Assembly (NCBI GenBank): GCA_039714535.1
Contig: JBDLJC010000005.1
Coordinates: forward strand, 37,255 to 101,254
DNA: 64,000 nt
Reading direction: 5' to 3'
Source: JAGXFP01 sp039714535
Lineage (GTDB): Bacteria; Desulfobacterota; Desulfobulbia; Desulfobulbales; JAGXFP01
Shown: piece by piece, positions 14,946 to 23,749 of the stretch
Layout: every line of letters starts with the position of its first letter
How positions within the stretch are numbered: the stretch's first letter is position 1
The notes under the pieces: generated by a model
Told to the model about the DNA's origin: nothing
Database searches by the model: none
The model's input: only the letters and a program-made list of their open reading frames with translations
Made by a program: the position numbers and the translations under genes

Positions 14946-16136
14946 ATGTCTGATCCCGGTTTCGAGAAGAGTTTTGCGGAGATGTTTGATGAAGATTTTG
15001 CGGTCCCGGCGAATTTTGACCCCGGTCAGCAGGTTGAGGCCACGGTCATCAGGATCAGCGAATCGGGGGTGTTTATTGATGTTGGCGGCAAAAGCGAAGG
15101 CTATATCGTCCGGGAGGAATTTGTTGATGAGGATGGGCTGCTTACGGTAAAGGAAGGAGATAAGATCAAGGTCTATTTCTTGTCGGCTGCGCACAGTGAA
15201 ATGCTTTTCACCACCAATCTTGGCTCGGGCTCAGTTGCCCAGACCCATCTTGAGGAGGCCCATGCCAGCGGCATCCCGGTCGAAGGTGTAGTCGAGGCAG
15301 AAAACAAGGGTGGCTTCGAGGTGAAACTCGCCGGCTCGGTCAGGGCTTTCTGCCCTTTTTCGCAGATGGATCTGCACCGGATCGAAGATCCTGAGGATTG
15401 GCTGGGCCGCAGCCTGTCGTTTGTGATTACTCAATATGAAGAGAGCGGTCGGAATATCATCGTTTCCCGGCGGCGGCTTCTCGAGGCTGAACAGCAGGAG
15501 CAAAGAGAGCAATTGCAAAAGACCCTGGAGGTTGGCGGGGTGGTTACCGGTAAGGTCACCGCCATCAGGGATTTCGGGGCATTTGTTGATATTGGCGGTC
15601 TCGAAGGGCTTTTACCGGTCTCGGAGATTGGCTGGGGTCATGTTGAAGATATTAAGAGCCATCTTGAAGTGGGGCAACAGGTGGAAGTCGTTGTCCTGAA
15701 ACTTGATTGGGATAATGACCGCTTCTCTTTCAGCCTTAAACAAACCATGCCGGATCCGTGGAGTGTGGCGATTAGCAAATTTCCGGAGGGCACATTTCAT
15801 TCCGGTAAGGTGGCGCGGCTGACCAATTTCGGGGCCTTTGTTACCCTGGCCGAAGGAGTTGACGGTCTGATCCATATCTCGGCCTTGGCCGGAGGGCGGA
15901 GGATCAACCATCCCCGGGAAGTAATCAGTGAAGGGGAGGTGGTCGAAGTGCGGATCGAGGCGGTTGAGCCGGAGCAGAAGCGGATCTCGCTGGCTCTGGC
16001 CACGGCGGTCAAGGCGGCTGAGGATGAGGGGCGGGAGGTGGCCAAGGTCCGTGATTATATCAGTAAGAGCCAACAGCAGTCCGGTGGCTCGATGGGTACC
16101 CTTGGCGATCTCCTTAAAAAGAAATTATCCGGGTGA
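14946..16136 (+). CDS. S1 RNA-binding domain protein (four S1 repeats)
   Basis: 396 residues with four S1 OB-fold repeats: about residues 26-95 (GQQVEATVIRISESGVFIDVGG), 103-175 (divergent), 190-262 (GGVVTGKVTAIRDFGAFVDIGG) and 276-348 (GTFHSGKVARLTNFGAFVTL). This is the layout of short bacterial S1-like proteins, smaller than the six-domain ribosomal protein S1, so it is probably an accessory RNA-binding protein and not RpsA itself. The ATG follows AAGGAATATGG. It stops 24 bases before hgcA and could share its transcript. Confidence 0.88.
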   Translation: MSDPGFEKSFAEMFDEDFAVPANFDPGQQVEATVIRISESGVFIDVGGKSEGYIVREEFVDEDGLLTVKEGDKIKVYFLSAAHSEMLFTTNLGSGSVAQTHLEEAHASGIPVEGVVEAENKGGFEVKLAGSVRAFCPFSQMDLHRIEDPEDWLGRSLSFVITQYEESGRNIIVSRRRLLEAEQQEQREQLQKTLEVGGVVTGKVTAIRDFGAFVDIGGLEGLLPVSEIGWGHVEDIKSHLEVGQQVEVVVLKLDWDNDRFSFSLKQTMPDPWSVAISKFPEGTFHSGKVARLTNFGAFVTLAEGVDGLIHISALAGGRRINHPREVISEGEVVEVRIEAVEPEQKRISLALATAVKAAEDEGREVAKVRDYISKSQQQSGGSMGTLGDLLKKKLSG

Positions 16137-16160
16137 GGGGCTTCTAGCTGTTTTTCAGTT

Positions 16161-17300
16161 ATGACTCAGAATTTACTTAACATACCTGTATTCCAGCCCG
16201 AAGATGATAGCCCTTGTTGTGGTTCCTCTGTAGCACCACCGGCTGATGTCTCCGAGCGGGCCGGCTATACGATATGCCGGTTTGTTGATGGTTTTGTCGA
16301 TACCGGTGCTGGGTTGGTGCCTCGGGTTGCCACGCATCTTACCTGGCGTGATCGGATTGGCGCAGCCAAGGTCAGGTTAGGGGCTTGGCGCGATAGCTAT
16401 CTGGTCTCTCCGGGACTTTATTGTGTTGGTGATCCCGGCCAGGAATCGCCGGTTTTGGTTACGGCTAACTATAAACTTACCTTCGATTCCTTGCGTCGTG
16501 AACTTTCTACGCAGGATGTCTGGATTCTGGTGCTGGATACCAGGGGAGTTAATGTCTGGTGTGCCTCTGCCCATAAGACATTTGGGACTGATGAGCTGTT
16601 GCAGAGGATTGAGACAAGTGAGCTGGGCAAGGTGGTCAATCATCGCCGGCTTATCGTGCCGCAGTTAGGGGCGTCCGGGGTTGATGCCCAGGCTATCAAG
16701 TCAGCCAGTGACTTCGAAGTGGTTTGGGGGCCGATCCGGGCCGGGGACATCCCCCAATTTCTGGCTGATGCCAATAAGGCTGATGCTGCCATGCGTAAGC
16801 TGACTTTTACGCTGGCGGAAAGGCTGGTGCTTGCCCCCGTTGAACTGGCTATGACGATAAAGCCGACTCTGCTGATTCTGGTGGTGATGCTGGTTGTCTC
16901 CGGTCTGGGGCCGGGGTTCTTCTCGTTAGGAGTGGCCTGGCCCCGCTGGTTGTTTTTTGCGACTGCCTTATTAGTCGGGCTCTTGTCCGGGGTAGTATTG
17001 GTTCCGGCCCTGTTGCCCTGGCTGCCCTTTCGGGCTTTTTATCTGAAGGGGATCCTGGTGGCGTTGCCGACGGCTGCTGGGGTCATCTTCTGGTTTGGCT
17101 CATCTTTCTGGCCGGAGGTGGTTGCCCAGGTGCTCATCTGTCTGACGGCAAGTTCTTATCTGGCCATGAATTTCACCGGCGCCACGCCGTATGCATCGCC
17201 ATCGGGGGTGGAGAAAGAGATGCGTCGGGCAATTCCGGCACAGATTGTGATGACCTTGGTGGCTGTGGCATTATGGGTGGCTAACCCCTTTTTGGGATAG
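16161..17300 (+). CDS. hgcA: Mercury-methylation corrinoid protein HgcA
   Basis: HgcA carries a cobalamin whose methyl group is passed to Hg(II), giving methylmercury. The 379 residues show an N-terminal corrinoid-binding domain like the CdhD subunit of CO dehydrogenase, with the cap-helix motif at residues 131-143 (NVWCASAHKTFGT; Cys134 is the predicted Co ligand), then VVNHRRLIVPQLGASGVDA and VVWGPIRAGDIPQFL. A C-terminal membrane part of about five helices ends with the conserved NFTGATPYASPSGVEKEMR. The usual motif reads NVWCA(A/S)GK; here the three residues after S/A are AHK in place of GKG, which deserves checking. HgcB follows six bases downstream. Confidence 0.9.
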   Translation: MTQNLLNIPVFQPEDDSPCCGSSVAPPADVSERAGYTICRFVDGFVDTGAGLVPRVATHLTWRDRIGAAKVRLGAWRDSYLVSPGLYCVGDPGQESPVLVTANYKLTFDSLRRELSTQDVWILVLDTRGVNVWCASAHKTFGTDELLQRIETSELGKVVNHRRLIVPQLGASGVDAQAIKSASDFEVVWGPIRAGDIPQFLADANKADAAMRKLTFTLAERLVLAPVELAMTIKPTLLILVVMLVVSGLGPGFFSLGVAWPRWLFFATALLVGLLSGVVLVPALLPWLPFRAFYLKGILVALPTAAGVIFWFGSSFWPEVVAQVLICLTASSYLAMNFTGATPYASPSGVEKEMRRAIPAQIVMTLVAVALWVANPFLG

Positions 17301-17306
17301 GTAGAT

Positions 17307-17594
17307 ATGAAAGGATTCAGGTATATAGACGGGGTTGCAACTCTGGCACTCAATGAAGATGTCTGCATTGGTTGCGGAAACTGTGGGACGGTCTGTCCGC
17401 ATAGTGTCTTTACACTGGTCAGTGGCAAGGCACGGATCGTCGATCATGACGGTTGTATGGAATGCGGGGCCTGTGCCAATAATTGTCCCGTTACCGCTAT
17501 TGCTGTTACCCCGGGAGTTGGCTGCGCCTCCTATGTGATTCAGAAGTGGTGGATGGACCTACGGGGCAAAGAGGGGCCGATAACCTGTTGTTAG
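17307..17594 (+). CDS. hgcB: Ferredoxin-like protein HgcB
   Basis: Electron donor (and possible metal-binding partner) of HgcA. 95 residues with two [4Fe-4S] motifs, CIGCGNCGTVCP (Cys20, 23, 26, 30) and CMECGACANNCP (Cys50, 53, 56, 60). The HgcB-specific Cys73 in PGVGCAS and the C-terminal Cys pair (Cys94-Cys95) are present. The N-terminal KGFRYIDGVATLAL matches the family. It is translated from ATG six bases after hgcA, and its stop lies 11 bases before the convergent GIN-domain gene. Confidence 0.93.
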   Translation: MKGFRYIDGVATLALNEDVCIGCGNCGTVCPHSVFTLVSGKARIVDHDGCMECGACANNCPVTAIAVTPGVGCASYVIQKWWMDLRGKEGPITCC

Positions 17595-17605
17595 ACAGGA
17601 GTGGT

Positions 17606-18310
17606 TTATTCAATCTTGTTGAGACTGCCCACCCCGAGGATATCCTTGCTAACCTTTTGCGGATTTCCGGAATAGTAGACATCGGCAATGCCGACAATAC
17701 TGACGTTTAAGGACTCTGAGGCGTGGACGTTGGCGGAGTTGCTGCCTGAGACGTTCAACGTGGTAAATTGTGCTTTCAGGCCTCTGCTCTCCAGGTCGCC
17801 GCTGCCGGAGATATCGGCGTCGAATCTCGTTGCCCAGCCGGTTAACTCTATGTCGCCGGAACCCTCTGCCACCAGAGAAAATCTGTCGGTGTGCAGCTCG
17901 TGGACTTTAACGTCATCGGAGCCGGAAGAAATCAGGGCGTACAGATTGCCAACTGATATATCAAGGGTGATGCCAAGTTCGGTACAGATCGATTTTTTTG
18001 CATGTATAAGCACTTTGTTGCCGCTGGTTGTAGTAGCGATATGGGGCAGGATATTCTCATCGCCGGTAATCTTGACGAATTGTTGGGTCTGATTGCTCAA
18101 GATGTTGATCGTAAAAGCGCCGGAAACTTCCAGAATATTAAAAATCGGTAAATCCCGTTCCACGGTTTTTTCGATATTGTCTCCCTCGATACAGCCACCT
18201 TGGTATATTGCGGAAGTGTAAGCGTGGCCGGGGATGGCGGTAACCAGTAAGAGCATGGCTACTGTTAGAAAAATTATGAGCGGTGTGGTTTTAGTGGATT
18301 CAAAATTCAT
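17606..18310 (-). CDS. Exported GIN-domain (DUF2807) protein
   Basis: 234 residues with an N-terminal signal/anchor (about residues 10-30, LIIFLTVAMLLLVTAIPGHA). The mature part has the DUF2807 (putative auto-transporter adhesin head, GIN) beta-helix pattern: VSGAFTINIL, ISSGSDDVKVHEL, AEGSGDIELTGWA, ISGSGDLESRGL, VSGSNSANVHA. The repeated GSGD/N turns are typical. Function is unknown; such proteins are usually periplasmic or surface. It lies downstream of rlmB with a seven-base gap, so it may be the last gene of the gmk cluster. Confidence 0.85.
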   Translation of the reverse strand: MNFESTKTTPLIIFLTVAMLLLVTAIPGHAYTSAIYQGGCIEGDNIEKTVERDLPIFNILEVSGAFTINILSNQTQQFVKITGDENILPHIATTTSGNKVLIHAKKSICTELGITLDISVGNLYALISSGSDDVKVHELHTDRFSLVAEGSGDIELTGWATRFDADISGSGDLESRGLKAQFTTLNVSGSNSANVHASESLNVSIVGIADVYYSGNPQKVSKDILGVGSLNKIE

Positions 18311-18317
18311 GACCGGC

Positions 18318-19076
18318 TTACCTTGAAATCATTGTTTGTTTTCTAATCATTTCTTTCTGTCTGGCAATTTCGAAAAGTATAATACCCGCCGCCACCGAGG
18401 CGTTCAAGGAGTTAATTTTCCTGGCCATGGGGATTTTAACCAGAAAATCGCATTGTTTTCTGACCAGTTTCCGGATTCCCTTGCCCTCCGAACCGATAAC
18501 CAGGCAGGTTGGGTCGGAAAAGTCAGCTTCGTAAATTGTCTGCTGTCCTTCGCCTGCCGCCCCGAATATCCAGTATCCCGAGTCTTTGAGGGTGCGCAGG
18601 GAATCTGATAGATTGGTGACCCGACATATTTTTATATGGGCCAATGCTCCGGCCGCTACTTTGACCACGGTGCCGGTGATCTGCGCTGCCCGATCTTTGG
18701 GGATCAGGATTGCGATGGCTTTGGCTGCTGCGGCCGAGCGGATGATGGCTCCCAAATTGTGTGGATCACTGATTGAGTCCAGGGCCACTACCAAGGTCGG
18801 TTGTTCTTTGAGGAGCTCATTAAGATCAACGGTCTGGTGTCCCTTTATTCTGGCCAGGACTCCCTGGTGATTCGGGTTGGCTTCGCCTGGGATTGTGATT
18901 TTGGTGACGCTGCTGATTTTGATCCGCTGCTTTTCGGCCAAGCTGATTATGGTCTGCAGTTTTTTTGCAGCACCGGATTGCTGGATGGATATTTCCTCGA
19001 CCTGCTCCGGTCCGTTGTGCAAAATTTCCAGGATGGGGTGGATACCCCAGATCAGTATTTCGCGGGATTCGGCCAT
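18318..19076 (-). CDS. rlmB: 23S rRNA (guanosine-2'-O)-methyltransferase RlmB (TrmH family)
   Basis: 252 residues of the SPOUT/TrmH class. N-terminal substrate-binding domain (ILIWGIHPILEILHNG), then the knotted SAM site: ALDSISDPHNLGAIIRSAAA, CLVIGSEGKGIRKLV, and PMARKINSLNASVAAGIILFEI. RlmB methylates G2251 of 23S rRNA; the gene could also be a related TrmH-family paralogue. It is the fourth gene of the minus-strand cluster yicC-remA-gmk-rlmB, starting four bases after the gmk stop. Confidence 0.9.
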   Translation of the reverse strand: MAESREILIWGIHPILEILHNGPEQVEEISIQQSGAAKKLQTIISLAEKQRIKISSVTKITIPGEANPNHQGVLARIKGHQTVDLNELLKEQPTLVVALDSISDPHNLGAIIRSAAAAKAIAILIPKDRAAQITGTVVKVAAGALAHIKICRVTNLSDSLRTLKDSGYWIFGAAGEGQQTIYEADFSDPTCLVIGSEGKGIRKLVRKQCDFLVKIPMARKINSLNASVAAGIILFEIARQKEMIRKQTMISR

Positions 19077-19080
19077 GGGA

Positions 19081-19704
19081 TCAGGTGTTGACTATAAATT
19101 CGGGGACAGGGGCCCCTGAACGGTTGCGTTTGGCGTGGCTGCGTGCGGCCAGGATTACTGCCTTGACCATTTCAATCGCCTCGTCAAGTTCATCATTGAT
19201 GATCACATGGTCGTACATAGCGAGGCTGGCTATCTCCCTGATGGCGTTGTCCAGCCGGAGGCTGATGGTTTCCTCTGAATCAGTTGCCCTGCCGGTGAGT
19301 CTTTTCCTTAGTTCCGCCAAAGAGGGGGGGACGATAAAAATAGTTATCGGGCTGATATCTTTGTTGCCCTTGATCTGCCGGACCCCTTGGACATCGATGT
19401 CCAGGATGAGATCTGTGCCGGATTCCAGTTGATCAATAACCGCCTTCAAACTGGTCCCGTAGAGATTGCCATGTACTTCGGCAAATTCAAGAAATTCGTG
19501 ATTGTCACGCATCCGGGCAAAAGCGGTCCGGTTCACAAAATGATAGTCCCGGCCGTCAATTTCACCGGTACGGGGGGCTCTGGTGGTGTGTGATATGGAG
19601 AATGACAGGGCCGGCAGATCGGCCATGACCGGTTTAAGGATGGTTGTTTTGCCGGCCCCGGAAGGGGCGGAAATAATGAATAGTTGACCGCTGATCATCA
19701 ACAT
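19081..19704 (-). CDS. gmk: Guanylate kinase
   Basis: Phosphorylates GMP to GDP. 207 residues with P-loop SAPSGAGKTTI, GMP-binding SISHTTRAPRTGEIDGRDYHFV, LEFAEVHGNLYGTS, and LILDIDVQGVRQIK. The N-terminal extension is minimal. The start overlaps the end of the remA-like gene by seven bases. Downstream rlmB is four bases away. The gmk/remA/yicC neighbourhood is common across Desulfobacterota and Firmicutes. Confidence 0.96.
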   Translation of the reverse strand: MLMISGQLFIISAPSGAGKTTILKPVMADLPALSFSISHTTRAPRTGEIDGRDYHFVNRTAFARMRDNHEFLEFAEVHGNLYGTSLKAVIDQLESGTDLILDIDVQGVRQIKGNKDISPITIFIVPPSLAELRKRLTGRATDSEETISLRLDNAIREIASLAMYDHVIINDELDEAIEMVKAVILAARSHAKRNRSGAPVPEFIVNT

Positions 19705-19973
19705 TCCTCTGGCGTGGTTGCCTCGGTAGGCGAAAAGGTTGCAAACCGTTGGGTAAGGGTCTCCGGTTGTACGGATGAGAGAATGACATGGTTGCTGTCG
19801 GTGATGATTATCGAACGGGTCCTCCGGCCTTCGGTGACATCAATGATCTTCTTTTGGTCCCGGGCCTCGTCCTTAAGCTTTTTCATTGGCGATGATTTTG
19901 GGTGGACGACTGCGATGATGCGGCTGGCTACCACCGAATTACCGAAACCTATATTGATTAGACGCTGGTCCAT
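19698..19973 (-). CDS. RemA-like (DUF370) DNA-binding regulator
   Basis: 91 residues. LINIGFGNSVVASRIIAVVHPKSSPMKKLKDEARDQKKIIDVTEGRRTRSIIITDSNHVILSSVQPETL covers the complete DUF370/RemA family. In Bacillus RemA is an arc-shaped DNA-binding activator of matrix genes; in other phyla its role is untested. The conserved Arg-rich stretch (TEGRRTRS) is present. It lies between yicC and gmk and overlaps gmk, a conserved arrangement. Confidence 0.9.
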   Translation of the reverse strand: MDQRLINIGFGNSVVASRIIAVVHPKSSPMKKLKDEARDQKKIIDVTEGRRTRSIIITDSNHVILSSVQPETLTQRFATFSPTEATTPEEC

Positions 19974-19986
19974 CTAATTACCTCCA

Positions 19987-20874
19987 CTACTCAAGATTTT
20001 GTACCTGCTCACGCATCTTTTCAAGCTCATTTTTTATCTCTACGGAAAGATAGGCTACCTCGGCATTGGTTATTTTGGAGGCCAGGGTGTTTATCTCTCT
20101 AAGGAATTCCTGGAGCAGAAAATCAAGTCGTCGACCGGTCGGTTCACCAAGGTCGAGGAAGTTTGCAAACTGGCTTATGTGGCTCTGCAGTCGGACCAGC
20201 TCTTCGGTCACATCGGCTTTGTCGACCATGATTGCCACTTCCTGGGCCAACCTGGCTTGATCAAGTGCCACTCCATCCAGCAGGGTGTCAAGACGCTCTT
20301 CCAGAGTCGCTTTTTTCTCGGCAATCAGTTGCGGGATCATTCCGGCAATTTTATCCGCTGCTTCGGCCACCTTGGCAAGACGGCTGACCAGATCTTCTTT
20401 CAGGTTGGCGCCTTCTGTCTGTCGCATTTTCGTGCAATCATCAAGTGCGGACTTGAGGGCCGGCTGGATGCCGTCCGACCAGATCTCGTCAAGGTTTTCT
20501 TCCTGATTCTCCGAAGAAATTATATCGCGGTAGTTGGCGATCATGGCCAGGTCGGGCGGAGAATTCAAGCCGAGTTTTTCGTTTAACTCCTGTAGGCAGC
20601 GTTGGTATTGCCGGGCAAAAGCGAGATCGGTTTTGAGTTGTATCGCTCCCTCATCCTCACCGCTATAGCTGATGGTTACATCAATATGGCCCCGATTGTA
20701 GGAAGAAGTGATCTCTCCTTTTATCTGCTCTTCAAGGGCCGCGTACTTACGCGGTAGTCTGATTTTAATGTCGCAAAAGCGGTGGTTGACCGATCGAACT
20801 TCGGCGGTCCAGGTCCGGGAGTTGGCACCATATTCACCCCGGCCGAATGATGTCATACTAAGTGGTCTGATCAT
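19987..20874 (-). CDS. YicC/YloC-family endoribonuclease
   Basis: 295 residues. N-terminal MTSFGRGEYG, SVNHRFCDIKIRLPRKYAALE and the C-terminal DUF1732 pattern (TEELVRLQSHISQFANFLDLGEPTGRRLDFLLQEFLREINTLASK) match the YicC family throughout. E. coli YicC was described as an endoribonuclease acting on small RNA. The ATG overlaps the stop of the heptose kinase by four bases, so the two are coupled. It is followed by the remA-like gene 13 bases later. Confidence 0.93.
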   Translation of the reverse strand: MIRPLSMTSFGRGEYGANSRTWTAEVRSVNHRFCDIKIRLPRKYAALEEQIKGEITSSYNRGHIDVTISYSGEDEGAIQLKTDLAFARQYQRCLQELNEKLGLNSPPDLAMIANYRDIISSENQEENLDEIWSDGIQPALKSALDDCTKMRQTEGANLKEDLVSRLAKVAEAADKIAGMIPQLIAEKKATLEERLDTLLDGVALDQARLAQEVAIMVDKADVTEELVRLQSHISQFANFLDLGEPTGRRLDFLLQEFLREINTLASKITNAEVAYLSVEIKNELEKMREQVQNLE

Positions 20875-21857
20875 GATAAAGTTCCAATTATTTCTTCTTG
20901 GGATGTGGTGGCGGTCCCCAGCTTGCCGACGACAATGCCAGCGGCCTGGTTGGCAACCATTGCCGCTTCTTCGAAAGAAAGGCCCGCTGCTCTGGCCAGG
21001 GCCAGAGAGGCGATAACCGTGTCGCCCGCCCCGGTAACATCGAAGACTTCCTTGGCGACAGTAGGGATAAGAAAGGGTTTCTGCCCTTGCTCAAAAAGGG
21101 CCATGCCCGCCTCACCTCTGGTGATAAGCAGGGCATCTGCCTTGAGTTTATCCTGAATGATCTGGGCTGCCTTGGCCAGGCTTTCTTCATCGGAGATCTC
21201 AACTCCGGACATTAACTCCGCTTCATGGCTGTTGGGGGTAAGGAGGGTCGCCCCGGAGAAGCGCTCGATGTTTTTCGGTTTTGGATCGACAATAACCGGG
21301 ATGTTCGGCCTGGTTTTCAGCCTTGCCATCAACGAGGACATCAGATTCTCGCTTATAATGCCCTTATTGTAATCGGAAATGATCACCGCCTGAAAAGAAG
21401 AGATATTATTGTCGATGAAGCTGAGCAGCTTGGCAAAATTCTCTTGCTGCAGCTCGCCGGTCTTTTCTCGGTCAAATCGCACTACCTGTTGGTGTTGCGC
21501 GATGATACGGGTTTTCTTTGTAGTTGGCCGGTTACCGCTTCTGATGATTCCGTCGGTGGGAGAACCGAGCTCATCAAGTAAGCCGAGAAGGTGATCACCC
21601 ATAATGTCCTGGCCGATTAAGCCACAGATAGTGGCTTTACCACCCAGGGCGTAGATATTGTTCAAGACGTTTGCCGCACCGCCCAGCAGTAGGTTTTCCC
21701 TGGTTACATTGACCACCGGCACCGGTGCTTCCGGGGAAATCCGGCTTACCGATCCCCAAATAAAATGGTCGATAATTATGTCGCCAATAACGAGAATGTT
21801 GGTTTCGGGGAATCTGGCGAAAACCTCTTTGATTTTTTCCTGCATATTGCTGTTCAC
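20871..21857 (-). CDS. hldA: D-glycero-beta-D-manno-heptose-7-phosphate kinase (HldE N-domain type)
   Basis: 328 residues, a PfkB-family sugar kinase equal to the kinase half of HldE/RfaE. Motifs: GDIIIDHFIWGSVSRISPEAPVPV, LLGGAANVLNNIYALGG, VIVDPKP, and the catalytic DVTGAGDTVIASLA. It phosphorylates heptose-7-phosphate for ADP-heptose, which the LPS core genes near 39 kb would use. No cytidylyltransferase domain is attached, so a separate HldE2-type gene should exist elsewhere. The start is GTG with AAGG seven bases upstream. First gene of the minus-strand cluster. Confidence 0.9.
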   Translation of the reverse strand: MNSNMQEKIKEVFARFPETNILVIGDIIIDHFIWGSVSRISPEAPVPVVNVTRENLLLGGAANVLNNIYALGGKATICGLIGQDIMGDHLLGLLDELGSPTDGIIRSGNRPTTKKTRIIAQHQQVVRFDREKTGELQQENFAKLLSFIDNNISSFQAVIISDYNKGIISENLMSSLMARLKTRPNIPVIVDPKPKNIERFSGATLLTPNSHEAELMSGVEISDEESLAKAAQIIQDKLKADALLITRGEAGMALFEQGQKPFLIPTVAKEVFDVTGAGDTVIASLALARAAGLSFEEAAMVANQAAGIVVGKLGTATTSQEEIIGTLS

Positions 21858-22310
21858 GTTTTGTCCTTATCGGGAGAGCCGTTTATTATGTGTCGAAGTA
21901 AGGGTGTACGTTACGTTTACCATGAGATAATCGATGCTACTAAGGCTTCTCACCGGTTGGGATGGCGGGGAGTCACTCAGCTTTGACTTTTTCCTCTGAA
22001 CGCTGGGTCCTGTCAAGCATAAAATGTGTTTTTTGCGCCTTTTGGGGTTGAGGTAGCGCTTAGTTTTCTATGTCACTGAAACTGGCGCCCGCAAAGCTCA
22101 ATTCAGTCGTAAAATAACGGTTTTTTTAGTTCCGCTTAATTAAGCAGCTCTGGATCTTTAGATTGTTTGTTTCGATCAAATAGCTAAATTACGCTGGCTT
22201 CTGCGCAGATCTGGAGATGAGTTCCTGGCCACCAGCCTGTCAGTCAGTAAAACTTATCAGGATGATTTCCAAGATCCTCTTGTCGGTTCAGGTCAGGTAT
22301 TGTAAAAGAA
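21858..22310. other. Intergenic region, no gene seen
   Basis: Lies between the heptose kinase start and the rhodanese terminator. It must hold the promoter of the minus-strand yicC cluster. Near 21903-21921 there is a partly symmetric GGTGTACGT-TACGTTTACC sequence. An open stretch around 22200-22304 (RRSGDEFLATS..) has no start or ribosome site and looks like decayed coding DNA. Confidence 0.35.
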
Positions 22311-22349
22311 GTTCAGCCTGGACCGGATTGATCCCGGCCCAGGCTGAAC
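22311..22349 (-). terminator. Strong hairpin after the rhodanese gene
   Basis: GTTCAGCCTGG and CCAGGCTGAAC are exact inverted copies with an inner ACCGG/CCCGG near-match, giving a stem of about 15 pairs. On the minus strand it follows the rhodanese stop by 31 bases and is followed by a pyrimidine-rich tail (CTTCTTTTAC). Probable rho-independent terminator with a weak T-run. Confidence 0.65.
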
Positions 22350-22380
22350 GGGGCATTACAAGATGAACAGCAAAACAGAT

Positions 22381-23694
22381 TTATTCTTCTATTTCACACT
22401 CGCCATCTTCGCATTCGATGTTGGCGACCAGAAACCTGGCCTTCAATCCGGCCTTTTTTAGGGATTGGACCGCCATGTCTGCCCTGGCCCCGGTGGAGCA
22501 GTGGACCATAAATTCTTTATCTTTAGGCAGTTCCGCGATTCTTTTCTCGATTTCGTCCAGAGGGATGTTGATGGCATTTGCAAACATCCCTTCCGAGGTC
22601 TCTTCCGGTCCCCTGACATCAAGGATTACCTTGCCGGCAGACTTCTTAGCCATGACTTTTTTAAATTCTTTGATTCCTACTTCACCCTTGCCGGGCTTAT
22701 ATTGCCAGGAAATTTCGGAGCTCATTTTGCCGGTAGCAATCTGGTTACCTGCTGATTTCCATCCTGCAAAACTACCATCAACAGTTGCAATGGCTTTGTA
22801 GCCCCAGCCCTTGATTGTTTTGGCGCCTTTTTTGGTGTCTGCTTGGTTCCCATAAAGGATGATCGGAGCCTGGGATTTCATGGCCGGGAAATCATCTTCC
22901 GCGTCGGCAAGTTCGGCTAGAGGAATGTTGATCGCCCGCGGGATATGTCCGGCAGCGGCGTCTTTGGATGAACGGAGATCAACCAGGACGATATTGCCGG
23001 TTTTGATGAATTTGGTGCTTGCGACCACCATCTGCCCCGATTTTTTCCACCCGGGAACTCCTTTCAGCATTACTTTTATGTTGGTAAAACCCATTTTTGC
23101 CGCCAGACCGGCGGATTTAGGACTCATGCCTCAGGTGGGGCCTCCGCAATAGAATATCAGCAGCTTATCCTTATTGTCCTGGGGTAATAGGGTCTTGCCC
23201 TCTTTTTTTAGTTTAGCAACCGGTATGGAGGTCGCGGTGGCAATGTGACCGGCGGCGTAGCGTTTGCCCGGTCTTGAATCGATCAACATGTAGTCGGCTT
23301 GGGCCGCGATCATTTTAGCCAGTTCCTCAGGCACGATCTCGGTTACGCCTTTAGGCAGCTTGGCCAGTTTTGGTTTAATGACAGTAGCAATTTTGTCAGC
23401 GCCGACAACCTTGAACTTAACGATGGCCGCCTTGCCTTTCTTGGCATGCTCAAGTCCCTTTGTGTCATCGTTGAATTTAAGCATGACCAGGCCGAGCTTC
23501 TTGTCCTCGATGGTGATGGTCTTGGCTTTGTTGGACTTGCCGAGGACTTTGCCCTTAGTTACCGGCCCATCCTGTTGGGCGGTTGCCTGTTTACCTGCAT
23601 CAACAGCGGCATGACTTAATGTCGGGCCGGACGTGACTATCAGGGCGGCACACAGGAATACCGGAATGCCGAGCATCAATTTTTTGAACTGCAT
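22381..23694 (-). CDS. Exported triple-rhodanese protein, probable selenoprotein (UGA at Sec188)
   Basis: Two open frames in the same phase, 23694-23134 and 23127-22381, are separated only by TGA (23131-23133) and Gly. Read through, they give 437 residues. A signal peptide (..VFLCAALIVTSGPTLSHA) precedes a small N-terminal domain and three rhodanese domains. Domain 1 reads LIFYCGGPT-U-GMSPKSAGLAAKMG; homologues that I recall have Cys at the U position. Domain 2 (IILYGNQADTKKG) lacks the catalytic Cys. Domain 3 has the canonical HCSTGAR loop. A SECIS-like hairpin starts 16 bases after the UGA. Likely role: periplasmic sulfur or selenium transfer. If UGA were a true stop, two truncated proteins would result. 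Confidence 0.8.
23084..23130 (-). promoter_or_regulatory. Bacterial SECIS-like element directly after the UGA codon
   Basis: On the mRNA, after UGA and a 16-base spacer, CCGCC-GGUCU-GGCGG (plus-strand 23100-23114) makes a perfect five-pair stem with a five-base loop starting with GG. Flanking CC..GG can extend it. A guanine in the first two loop positions and a loop roughly 16-37 bases from the UGA are features of bacterial SECIS elements; the loop here begins at base 22. Reading is by eye; no energy was computed. Confidence 0.65.
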
Positions 23695-23749
23695 AATATC
23701 CTCCTTGGTTTTGGTTAAACAATGTTCTCTTGGGTTAACTTTGCAAATT

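Noticed and set aside
21858..22310. Partial coding-like stretch near 22200-22304
   Set aside because: No start codon with a ribosome site and no recognisable protein; kept only as possible decayed DNA.
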